A stretch of DNA of 6,883 bases from contig JACCWY010000534.1 of assembly GCA_013697395.1 (NCBI GenBank), forward strand, positions 1-6,883, read 5' to 3'. The translations under genes and the position numbers were made by a program. This DNA comes from Chloroflexota bacterium. Lineage in GTDB: Bacteria > Chloroflexota > Limnocylindria > QHBO01. Below the pieces are notes generated by a model. The model worked only from the letters and a program-made list of their open reading frames with translations, had not been told where the DNA came from and searched no databases. Shown here piece by piece: positions 1 to 5,082 of the stretch (position 1 is the first letter of the stretch; every line of letters starts with the position of its first letter).

Positions 1-219
1 GTCCTCAACCTGCCCCAGCTATCGATCATGATTTCGCTGCAGGTCAGCGCCAACCGCGCCCAGGCTACGAGCGATGCGCGGGCGATGGCAGATCACGCCA
101 CGCTCATCGCGCTCCACGAGCTGAGCAAGCGGCAGGTCGAGATCCTCGACGGGCAGAACAGGGTCCTCGACATCCTCCAACGTGCGGTGGTCGGCAGCGG
201 GCCGGACCGGAGTCCGTAG
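1..219 (+). CDS. C-terminal end of a DUF1003-like membrane protein (5' partial)
   Basis: The frame is open from the first base (codon boundary at position 1) and stops at TAG 217-219, so only the last 72 residues are in the window; an internal ATG at 28 is unlikely to be the true start. The visible part begins with a hydrophobic stretch (LNLPQLSIMISLQ), then S-x-N-R, then an Asp/Ala/His-rich amphipathic helix (residues about 20-60). This order, the end of a second membrane helix followed by an (Q/A)NR motif and a charged helical tail, resembles the C-terminus of DUF1003 proteins, small two-helix inner-membrane proteins of unknown function. Only the tail is available, so the family call is tentative; a low-affinity iron permease-like or other small membrane protein is possible. 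The tail ends in a short Gly/Pro/Arg segment with no further motif. Confidence 0.5.
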   Translation, partial: VLNLPQLSIMISLQVSANRAQATSDARAMADHATLIALHELSKRQVEILDGQNRVLDILQRAVVGSGPDRSP

Positions 220-251
220 TACGGCTGCGGCGGCCGATGATCCTCAACGGC

Positions 252-272
252 TAGGCTCCTGCGGAACGCCTA
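252..272. terminator. Hairpin between convergent genes, possible bidirectional terminator
   Basis: The inverted repeat TAGGC-TCC / GGA-(AC)-GCCTA (252-259 and 263-272) forms an 8-bp stem with a 2-nt bulge and a TGC loop. It lies between the plus-strand stop at 219 and the minus-strand stop at 284, where both transcripts would have to end. There is no U-tract on either side, so the terminator role rests on position and symmetry only. Confidence 0.35.
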
Positions 273-281
273 CGGGCAGCG

Positions 282-614
282 CTACAAATCGTCCACCCAC
301 CACTCAGGCACGCCGTCACCCGTCACCACCGTGCCGTCGGGCTCGACACTGAGCCACAGCGCGAGCACGTCAGGGTCACCGAACGCCTCACCCGTCACGC
401 GGTGAGCCATCTCCCCGCCCGGATCGGGTCGCGAGGGAGTCTGGCTCACGGTCAGCTCCCAGTCGCGCCCGACCGCTCCGCAGCCGGTGGACGCCGGTCG
501 CCGCTGCACCGGTCCTTCGATGCACGGCTGGTTCTGGCTCAGGACGATGAAGTAGTGCGGGACGTCGGTGGTGTTGCGCATGTAGAACGACAGATCGATC
601 GGATCCGCGGGCAT
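282..614 (-). CDS. Mature part of a small lipoprotein, unknown function (frame-disrupted from its signal peptide)
   Basis: This frame runs from ATG 614 to TAG 284-282 (110 residues). I recognise no named family. It reads like a real exported protein: MPADPIDLSFYMRN, then an aromatic beta-rich stretch (HYFIVL), two cysteines (about residues 31 and 45) and a C-terminal part rich in Trp, Asp and Val (residues 80-110). The ATG at 614 has no Shine-Dalgarno sequence and is preceded in frame by TGA (618-620), which makes it a poor independent start. Directly upstream, in the other frame, sits an excellent lipoprotein signal peptide (615-729). The simplest reading is one lipoprotein gene, 282-729, cotranscribed with the TetR gene and broken by a +1 frame change near 612-620. 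It may be a pseudogene, contain a sequencing error, or be rescued by frameshifting. Confidence 0.6.
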   Translation of the reverse strand: MPADPIDLSFYMRNTTDVPHYFIVLSQNQPCIEGPVQRRPASTGCGAVGRDWELTVSQTPSRPDPGGEMAHRVTGEAFGDPDVLALWLSVEPDGTVVTGDGVPEWWVDDL

Positions 615-729
615 GTGTCAGGGGTGGGGGCGGCGCCAGGGAGATCCCGCAACCGGCCACCAACATCAGAGCGATCGGCAGAAGCCGTAGGGCGGGGCGA
701 AGCTCAGCGGCAAGAAGAAGGAAGCGCAT
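615..729 (-). pseudogene. Lipoprotein signal-peptide segment, out of frame with the mature domain at 282-614
   Basis: ATG at 729-727 follows the TAG of the upstream TetR gene (732-730) with no gap, an arrangement typical of translational coupling. The encoded start is MRFLLLAAELRPALRLLPIA followed by LMLVAGC: a basic n-region, a hydrophobic h-region and an L-V-A-G-C lipobox whose cysteine is residue 27, followed by G-I-S-L-A and a proline run. This is a textbook bacterial lipoprotein leader. After about residue 38 the same frame stays open to 388 but turns into Arg/His-rich sequence typical of out-of-frame reading, while the frame one base away becomes protein-like. I therefore treat 615-729 as the 5' end of the same gene as 282-614. 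Confidence 0.55.
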
Positions 730-1404
730 CTACGCGGTGTTCCGGAGCTTCTCGAGGCCGTCGAGGATCAGGTCGAGCCCGAATTCGAACTCGTCGGAGT
801 AGTCGAAGCCGATCTTCAGGACGTGGTCCACGATGACCTCGTTGAGGTACGGATACCGTTGCGCCGGGAGCGCGGTGACGATCATCTGCGCCATACCCGC
901 GAGCTCCTGCGGTGTCCCGGACGGCAGGTTCTGCTCCTGCACGGCGAATCCGTAGATGTAGCTGTCGAGGGTGAAGAACGCGTGAATCGCCATCTCGACC
1001 GAGAAGCCTGCTTGCCGAAGGCTTCCAAGCACCGCGTCGGGGTAACGCGATCTTGCCGGACTGGGGTTCGCACGGGACTCGATCAGGCCGGCCGCCCACG
1101 GGTGGCGCGCGAGCATCTCGCGGGCAGAGAGAGCTCGGCGGCGAATGGCCGCTTTCCAGTCATCGCCGATCGGTGGCACCTCGACCTCGCCCACGACGAT
1201 GTCGGCGAGACCGTCGAGGATGTCGTCCTTATTGGCCACGTGGTAGTAGAGCGTCATCGCCTCGACCCCGAGCGCCTGCGCCAGCCGGCGCATGGTGAGC
1301 GACTCGATGCCGTCCGCATCGGCCAGCTCGATGGCAGCCGCGAGCACGCGCTCCCGGCTGAGCGGGACGCGCACCTCCTGCGTTGGCTTGGCTTTCGTCG
1401 ACAC
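730..1404 (-). CDS. TetR/AcrR-family transcriptional repressor with TetR_C-type ligand domain
   Basis: The product is 224 residues, starting at GTG 1404-1402 with AGAGGAG (1412-1418) seven bases upstream. Residues about 16-62 form the TetR N-terminal DNA-binding domain: R-E-R-V-L-A-A-A-I-E-L-A-D, then M-R-R-L-A-Q-A-L-G-V and the recognition helix region M-T-L-Y-Y-H-V-A-N-K-D. L-Y-Y-H-V is the form seen in TetR(A/B)-like members, and the following D-D-W-K-A-A-I-R-R-R-A (81-91) and H-P-W (101-103) match the C-terminal ligand/dimerisation domain of the TetR_C_1 type (about 80-220). Such proteins are dimeric repressors released by a small-molecule inducer. Divergent orientation to the membrane protein at 1503, with palindromes between them, suggests control of that gene and of itself. 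The ligand cannot be deduced. The frame-disrupted lipoprotein gene follows with no gap. Confidence 0.93.
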   Translation of the reverse strand: MSTKAKPTQEVRVPLSRERVLAAAIELADADGIESLTMRRLAQALGVEAMTLYYHVANKDDILDGLADIVVGEVEVPPIGDDWKAAIRRRALSAREMLARHPWAAGLIESRANPSPARSRYPDAVLGSLRQAGFSVEMAIHAFFTLDSYIYGFAVQEQNLPSGTPQELAGMAQMIVTALPAQRYPYLNEVIVDHVLKIGFDYSDEFEFGLDLILDGLEKLRNTA

Positions 1405-1411
1405 CTGGGTG

Positions 1412-1418
1412 CTCCTCT
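1412..1418 (-). promoter_or_regulatory. Ribosome binding site for the TetR gene
   Basis: AGAGGAG on the minus strand lies seven bases from the GTG at 1404. It is the only good Shine-Dalgarno match nearby and fixes this GTG as the start. Confidence 0.75.
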
Positions 1419-1426
1419 GTGGGTGC

Positions 1427-1456
1427 TTGACAATCTTACGCCGTAAGACTTACGCT
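1427..1456 (+). promoter_or_regulatory. Candidate promoter for the membrane protein gene
   Basis: There is a perfect -35 box TTGACA (1427-1432) and, after 18 bp, TACGCT (1451-1456), which keeps the key T-A...T positions of a -10 box. The gene starts at 1503 with a ribosome site at 1493. The 15-bp palindrome 1434-1448 fills the spacer, where a bound repressor would block RNA polymerase. Confidence 0.5.
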
Positions 1457-1461
1457 GCAAA
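1433..1461 (-). promoter_or_regulatory. Candidate promoter for the TetR gene, overlapping the divergent promoter
   Basis: On the minus strand, TTTGCA (1456-1461) and TAAGAT (1433-1438) are separated by exactly 17 bp. The -10 box overlaps the left arm of the palindrome at 1434-1448, which fits autorepression. Each box matches four of six consensus positions, so the call is moderate. Confidence 0.4.
1434..1448. promoter_or_regulatory. Operator 1: perfect 15-bp palindrome, probable TetR-family binding site
   Basis: TCTTACG-C-CGTAAGA has 7-bp arms that are exact reverse complements around one central base, the size and symmetry usual for TetR-family operators. It lies in the intergenic space of the divergent pair and overlaps elements of both candidate promoters. 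Confidence 0.7.
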
Positions 1462-1466
1462 TCCAA

Positions 1467-1481
1467 TCTTACACCGTACGA
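1467..1481. promoter_or_regulatory. Operator 2: second, imperfect copy of the palindrome
   Basis: TCTTACA-C-CGTACGA matches operator 1 at 13 of 15 positions, and the CAA just before both copies is also conserved (16 of 18). Five of seven arm positions still pair. The copies start 33 bp apart, close to three helical turns, so two dimers could sit on the same face of the DNA. A half-site CTTACG (1449-1454) lies between them. Confidence 0.55.
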
Positions 1482-1492
1482 AAGCGAGAGTT

Positions 1493-1500
1493 GGAGAAGG
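1493..1500 (+). promoter_or_regulatory. Ribosome binding site deciding the start at 1503
   Basis: GGAGAAGG, with GGAG (1493-1496) six bases before ATG 1503, selects that ATG over an in-frame TTG at 1491, which lies upstream of the site itself. Confidence 0.7.
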
Positions 1501-1502
1501 CA

Positions 1503-2267
1503 ATGAATGTGTTGCAGCAAGTCGAAGGCGAAAAGGGTGTCCTGCGATGGGGTGGTCTGGCCGGAGTCCTCGGCGGCGTCCTCTTCCTGTTCGTCTTCGT
1601 CTTCGTCGGCGCAGTCGTCGGACCGGATCCGGCGGGACCCGCGGGGCCGGTGACCCGGTTCCCGGAGATCAAGGCGGCGCGCACGCTGGAGAACGGCCTC
1701 TACCTGGTCGTCATCGCCCTGTTCGTCATCCATTTCCTGGCCCTGTACCGGGCCCTGCGAGGGTCGAGCATCGCGCCCGCTCTCTTCGGGAGCGTTCTGG
1801 CGATCGTGGGTCTCGCCGTCCTGGCCGCCGGAGCGCTGCCACACGTCGCGACCACCCGGCTCTCCGACCTCTATCACGCTGCCGGCGCGACGCCCCAGGA
1901 CCAGGCCACCGTCGTCCTGTTGTGGCAGGCGAACCAGGGCATCTTCGACGCGCTGCTGGCTGCAGGCCTTGTGCTCGTGCCGATCGGCCTCGTTGCCCTC
2001 GGGGTTGCGATGCTCAGGGCCCCGGCATTTGGCAAGGGCATCGGCGTCGCGACCGTCGCGCTCGGAGTGATCGGAATCGGGTCGGCGTCCGCTTTCCTGC
2101 TCGATCCCCTCTCTCCCGTCGCCGTTGTCGGGTTCCTGGCACTCATCGTCTTCCACCTCGTCCTGGGATGGAACGTCCACCGCCTCTCGAGGGCTCCCGT
2201 CGGCACGGGGAGCGCCCTCCCCGCCGACGAGCGCCGGCTCGCCGCAGCGGATTTGGGTCCGGCTTAG
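1503..2267 (+). CDS. Six-helix integral membrane protein, unknown function
   Basis: The product is 254 residues from ATG 1503. I do not recognise a named family with certainty; the layout recalls DUF4386-like proteins. Hydrophobic segments lie at about residues 17-40 (Gly/Phe/Val-rich), 63-83, 91-112, 145-171, 180-200 and 205-226, giving six probable transmembrane helices. A loop at 114-140 has an L-S-D-L-Y-H motif and polar Gln/Asp residues, and W141-Q-A-N-Q-G-I-F-D starts helix 4. A Pro/Gly-rich loop (40-52) follows helix 1. The tail (229-254) is hydrophilic. There are no Walker, transporter-signature or catalytic motifs. The gene is divergent from the TetR repressor across a shared operator region, which marks it as the repressor's likely main target, as is common for efflux or membrane-stress genes controlled this way. 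That role is inferred from context only. Confidence 0.8.
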   Translation: MNVLQQVEGEKGVLRWGGLAGVLGGVLFLFVFVFVGAVVGPDPAGPAGPVTRFPEIKAARTLENGLYLVVIALFVIHFLALYRALRGSSIAPALFGSVLAIVGLAVLAAGALPHVATTRLSDLYHAAGATPQDQATVVLLWQANQGIFDALLAAGLVLVPIGLVALGVAMLRAPAFGKGIGVATVALGVIGIGSASAFLLDPLSPVAVVGFLALIVFHLVLGWNVHRLSRAPVGTGSALPADERRLAAADLGPA

Positions 2268-2336
2268 TTCCGAGCGTGGATGCGAAATCCGCCCATTTGG
2301 TGCGGGGCCAGCAACCGACGTGTGCAGATTTGTGTA

Positions 2337-2365
2337 TTGACGTGGCCTTTGGGGAGGTGCACATT
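2337..2365 (+). promoter_or_regulatory. Weak candidate promoter of the CHRD protein gene
   Basis: TTGACG (2337-2342) is a good -35 match. CACATT (2360-2365), 17 bp further on, matches only three of six -10 positions. The gene starts at 2416, and the 148-bp gap after the stop at 2267 suggests it has its own promoter rather than belonging to the upstream transcript. Confidence 0.25.
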
Positions 2366-2402
2366 CACGCTCCAGCGCGTCCGTGTCCATCGACGCGCCG
2401 AC

Positions 2403-2409
2403 GGGAGGA
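2403..2409 (+). promoter_or_regulatory. Ribosome binding site deciding the GTG start at 2416
   Basis: GGGAGGA is six bases upstream of GTG 2416. An in-frame GTG at 2383 lies before this site and would add 11 residues ahead of the signal peptide, so 2416 is preferred. Confidence 0.75.
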
Positions 2410-2415
2410 ATCACC

Positions 2416-4383
2416 GTGTCCGAGCATGTCGCATCGCGTCCAACCGCTGTCCTCATCGCGATCCTGGCGCTGCTGCTGAGCCTTCTCGCCATCCTGACCA
2501 TCACCGAGCGCGTGAGCGCCCAGTCCGACTTCTTCGTCGAACTGTCCGGCGCCGCAGAGGTGCCCGGGCCCGGTGACCCCGATGGTGGCGGCGGCGGCTC
2601 GATCTTCGTCGATCCCGCAGCCGGAGAGGTCTGCGCGTTCATCGAGGTGTTCGACATCGCGCCCGCTACTGCGGCCCACATCCACGCCGGCGCCGCCGGG
2701 GTGGCCGGGTCGGTCGTGGTCACGCTCCCCACCCCGAACGCCGATGGCATCGCCGACGGGTGCGTCAGTGGGCTGGACACCGCATTGCTCCAGGGCATTC
2801 ACGACACGCCGAGTGACTATTACGTCAACGTGCACACCGCCGATTTCCCGGACGGGGCTGTGCGTGGTCAACTCGAACTGGCGCCGGTCCCGCTCCACGC
2901 CAACCTGAGCGGCGAGGCCGAGGTGCCGGGTCCGGGAGATCCGGACGGCGGAGGTATCGCCGACCTGAGCATTTCGGTCTCGGGCGGCGAGGTGTGCGGC
3001 TTCATCGCGGTCGACTCGATCGCCACGGCCACCGCTGCCCACATCCACGCCGGCGCGGCGGGCGCGGCGGGCCCAGTCGTCGTCACCCTGCTCACTCCGG
3101 GAGCCGATGGCGTCGCGGACGGTTGCGTCAGCGGGGTCGACCCGGCCGTGCTCCAGGCGATCCTCGACGCCCCGAGCGCGTACTACGTCAATGTGCACAA
3201 CGCCGAGTTTCCTGACGGCGCGGTCCGTGGCCAGCTCGGGCCGCCGCCGTTGCAGCTCTTCGCGGGCCTGAGCGGAGGGGAGGAGGTGCCGGGTCCGGGT
3301 GATCCCGATGGCGGCGGCTTCGCTGTTGTCGAGGTCTTCGTTGATCTCGGTCAGATCTGCGGGTTCACGGAGGTCTCCGGTATCGCGCCGGCGACCGCCG
3401 CCCACATCCATGCCGGTGCAGCCGGCGTCGCCGGGCCGGTGGTCATCACGCTGCCCACCCCCAATGCCGACGGGCTGGGGGAGGGCTGCGTCGGCGGCCT
3501 CGATCCGGCGTTGCTCCAGTCGGTCATCGCTGATCCGGGGGCGTTCTATCTGAACGTCCACACAGCAGACTATCCCGATGGCGCGGTCCGGGGGCAACTC
3601 TCCTTCGAGCCGCCTCCACCGCCAGATTGCGCTCCAGGCGTGCTCTGCAACGGCATCCTGTCGCCTGGCACGTACACGTACACCGGCTTCGGCACGGACG
3701 TCACCTTCACCACCGTGGATGAATGGAGCTTCGTCGGCGATTCGGTGCCGTCCATGAATCTCTTTGCGCTGGAGGAGCAGGGCGGGCTGTTCGCGTTCCC
3801 GTTCGGCGGCGCGGTCTTCTCGGACCCCTGCGATGAGGGCAGCGTCGTGACGATCGGCGATGGTCCGGCCGAGACGATGGACTGGCTCGGCGACCGCGGT
3901 TTCCTGGAGCTCACTGAACCGATCGCCGTGACATACGGCGGGGCGAGCGGACTCCAGGTCGACCTCGTCTCCGCCACCACACCACCGGAGTGCGATGAGC
4001 ATCCGGTCGCGCTGGTGTTCAGCCTTCCGGACGGAAACTTCTTCTTCTTCGAGACGGGATCGACGGGCCGGATCATCGCGCTCGACGTTGCCGGAGAGAC
4101 GATTCTCGTCATCTTGGAGCATGTCGCCGCCGGCGGCGGTGATCCCGGGGCGTTCCTCGCGCGCGCTCAGGGCGTGGTCAACAGCTTCGTCTGGGCTCTC
4201 GGCGGGACGCCGCCGCCGCCCTCGCCGGCACCGCCGGCACCCCCGGCCCCAACGCCGCCGCGGCTCCCGAACACGGCGGCCGATCCGATGGGAGCGCCGC
4301 TTGGCGTGGGCGTGATCATGCTCGGAGCTGGATTGACCGGCTCAGCGATTGTTCTGGCCGGCCGGCGGCGGGTCAGCCGTTAG
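2416..4383 (+). CDS. Secreted, C-terminally anchored protein with three CHRD domains and an LPNTA motif
   Basis: The product is 655 residues. Residues 1-35 form a signal peptide (basic start, hydrophobic 10-28, probable cleavage after V-S-A). Three CHRD (chordin-type) domains follow, at about 38-158, 159-279 and 280-400, each opening with L-S-G and E-V-P-G-P-G-D-P-D-G-G-G. Each carries A-A-H-I-H-A-G-A-A-G, V-N-V-H and P-D-G-A-V-R-G-Q-L. Cysteines 73/116, 194/237 and 315/358 are in identical positions, so one disulfide per domain is likely. Residues 405-595 form an unnamed domain (G-T-Y-T-Y-T-G-F start, Phe/Val-rich strands, extra cysteines). A Pro/Ala stalk (600-615), LPNTA (617-621), a hydrophobic helix (629-649) and an Arg-rich tail (650-655) resemble an LPXTG sorting signal. 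The protein is probably exposed at the cell surface. The function of bacterial CHRD domains is not established. Confidence 0.92.
   Translation: MSEHVASRPTAVLIAILALLLSLLAILTITERVSAQSDFFVELSGAAEVPGPGDPDGGGGGSIFVDPAAGEVCAFIEVFDIAPATAAHIHAGAAGVAGSVVVTLPTPNADGIADGCVSGLDTALLQGIHDTPSDYYVNVHTADFPDGAVRGQLELAPVPLHANLSGEAEVPGPGDPDGGGIADLSISVSGGEVCGFIAVDSIATATAAHIHAGAAGAAGPVVVTLLTPGADGVADGCVSGVDPAVLQAILDAPSAYYVNVHNAEFPDGAVRGQLGPPPLQLFAGLSGGEEVPGPGDPDGGGFAVVEVFVDLGQICGFTEVSGIAPATAAHIHAGAAGVAGPVVITLPTPNADGLGEGCVGGLDPALLQSVIADPGAFYLNVHTADYPDGAVRGQLSFEPPPPPDCAPGVLCNGILSPGTYTYTGFGTDVTFTTVDEWSFVGDSVPSMNLFALEEQGGLFAFPFGGAVFSDPCDEGSVVTIGDGPAETMDWLGDRGFLELTEPIAVTYGGASGLQVDLVSATTPPECDEHPVALVFSLPDGNFFFFETGSTGRIIALDVAGETILVILEHVAAGGGDPGAFLARAQGVVNSFVWALGGTPPPPSPAPPAPPAPTPPRLPNTAADPMGAPLGVGVIMLGAGLTGSAIVLAGRRRVSR
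2527..3615 (+). repeat. Three tandem 363-bp CHRD-coding repeats
   Basis: Units are 2527-2889, 2890-3252 and 3253-3615. The L-S-G codons start at 2542, 2905 and 3268, exactly 363 bp apart both times, with no length change between units. The most conserved DNA stretch encodes A-H-I-H-A-G. Synonymous changes are spread through the copies, indicating old duplication kept in frame by selection. Confidence 0.9.
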
Positions 4384-4621
4384 GGAGTCTGGAAGATGGT
4401 CGGACCCCCGGTGCCGACCCTCTTCCCATCCACAGCGCCGCGGATGGTCGGCCCACCCAGTCGGCCCTTTTGGGGTGACGCGTCCGACCACAGCCGGACC
4501 CCGTCGGGGCTGAGCCCATCGGCGCAACGCGACCGGCCGGTCCCACCCTTCCCGACCGCGGGAGGACCGGGTGATACTTCGCCCAGGGATGGGGCGGAGA
4601 GGCCGCTACCGGTCGCCCTTG
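4384..4621. other. Non-coding, inverted-repeat-rich stretch
   Basis: I find no convincing gene here; the open frames are Pro/Arg/Ser-rich and lack ribosome sites. The stretch is crowded with short GGTCGG/CCGACC-type elements: the hairpin at 4398-4419, GATGGTCGG at 4396 and again at 4443, a direct repeat GTCGGCCC at 4447 and 4460, and a perfect 12-bp palindrome GACCGGCCGGTC at 4531-4542. It may be a folded 3' UTR, a remnant of repeats, or simply GC-rich decay. Confidence 0.35.
4398..4419 (+). terminator. Hairpin 15 bp after the CHRD gene, possible terminator
   Basis: GGTCGG-ACC (4398-4406) pairs with GGT-(G)-CCGACC (4410-4419), a 9-bp stem with one bulged G and a CCC loop, followed by the pyrimidine-rich CCTCTTCCC. 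There is no true U-tract, so this is a GC-rich, weakly tailed terminator at best. Confidence 0.45.
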
Positions 4622-4632
4622 TCACCGCGGCC
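4601..4632 (-). other. GC-rich inverted repeat over the end of the LLM remnant
   Basis: GGCCGC (4601-4606) and GCGGCC (4627-4632) are exact inverted repeats with a 20-base loop that contains the stop codon of the LLM remnant. It could act in termination, but the loop is long and there is no U-tract. Confidence 0.25.
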
Positions 4633-4855
4633 CTAGTTGGTCATTGTTCTGCGCGTTCTTGCGACGGTCCCTTGACGACGGTGTCCCGTCATCGCTGCGC
4701 CTGATGGAAAGTCCCGCGCGCACGCCCCCCAGCTCGCGGATGCGATCGAGCATGTCCGTGCCGAGGCTGTCGAGCCCCACATCGTCCGCGAGTTGTGCGG
4801 CCTCGACAACCGCTTGCCAGTTGTCTACCGGGCTCAAGACCACGCCCAGGCGCAT
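4622..4855 (-). pseudogene. Truncated N-terminus of a luciferase-like (LLM class) flavin-dependent oxidoreductase
   Basis: The frame encodes 77 residues from ATG 4855, with GGAG (4862-4865) six bases upstream. MRLGVVLSPVDNWQAVVEAA followed by QLADDVGLDSLGT is the first beta strand and first helix of the (beta/alpha)8 LLM flavoprotein fold, which in intact enzymes uses reduced F420 or FMN. Similarity stops at about residue 33 (position 4757), just before the usual W-D-H segment. The rest is M-L-D-R-I-R-E-L-G-G-V and an Arg/Asp/Asn-rich tail unlike the family. Full-length members are about 280-350 residues, so this is a remnant, probably inactive: a large internal or 3' deletion joined the start to unrelated sequence. 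The start and ribosome site are intact, so a short product could still be made. Confidence 0.6.
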
Positions 4856-5082
4856 CGGGGTCTCCATCGGTTCGGATCGTCTCTGTGCCGGACCCAATCA
4901 TCGGGCTGCGCTTCTGGCGGCATGCATGTTCTCATGCGCCGGTGACCGTCCGCAGGAGGGTCGGAAATGGCGGCGGCGGCAAGCGAGCCGCCCGCCATCC
5001 TCTCTGGCTTCCCGGCGGGAAACGCTTCGCATGCCTATCACCCCAACACGCGGGCACACCGAGCGATGATCTTGACGTCCAG
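4856..5082. other. Gap between two gene remnants; no gene seen
   Basis: The 227 bp between the LLM remnant and the DUF2254 fragment contain no frame I would defend. The only structure seen is an imperfect hairpin at 4918-4941 (CGGCATG against CATGCGCCG, two bulged bases). Confidence 0.4.

Noticed and set aside
248..264. TAGGCTCCT shared between 252-260 and 6793-6801
   Set aside because: A nine-base match with loosely similar flanks lies in two unrelated contexts. It is too short to call a repeat or promoter motif, and the first copy is explained by the intergenic hairpin.
621..630. Homopolymer miscount (GGGGTGGGGG) as the sole cause of the lipoprotein frameshift
   Set aside because: Changing the run length would bring the upstream part into the frame containing TGA at 618-620, so it would still terminate before the mature domain.
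402..836. Plus-strand frame opposite the lipoprotein and TetR genes
   Set aside because: Arg/Ser-rich, no homology recognised, and fully antisense to better-supported genes.
1292..2479. 395-codon plus-strand frame overlapping the membrane protein gene
   Set aside because: Arg/Pro-rich out-of-frame reading of the membrane protein. The alternative frame has six clear transmembrane segments, a ribosome site and a promoter.
1254..2798. 514-codon minus-strand open frame across the membrane protein gene
   Set aside because: It overlaps the TetR gene, the operator region, the membrane protein gene and the CHRD signal peptide, and its composition is low-complexity polar sequence typical of antisense reading.
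2527..3615. Repeats considered as a CRISPR array or DNA-level repeat
   Set aside because: Units are 363 bp, protein-coding and diverged mainly at synonymous positions. There are no short identical repeats with unique spacers anywhere in the window.
2365..4122. Long open frame (585 codons) on the minus strand opposite the CHRD gene
   Set aside because: Its product is Arg/Asp/Glu-rich, mirrors the three repeats of the other strand, and has no signal, domain or ribosome site. It is a by-product of G/C-biased third positions in the CHRD gene.
4644..5069. 141-codon plus-strand frame over the LLM remnant
   Set aside because: The minus strand gives a recognisable LLM start with a ribosome site; the plus product is Ser/Arg/Pro-rich and resembles nothing known to me.
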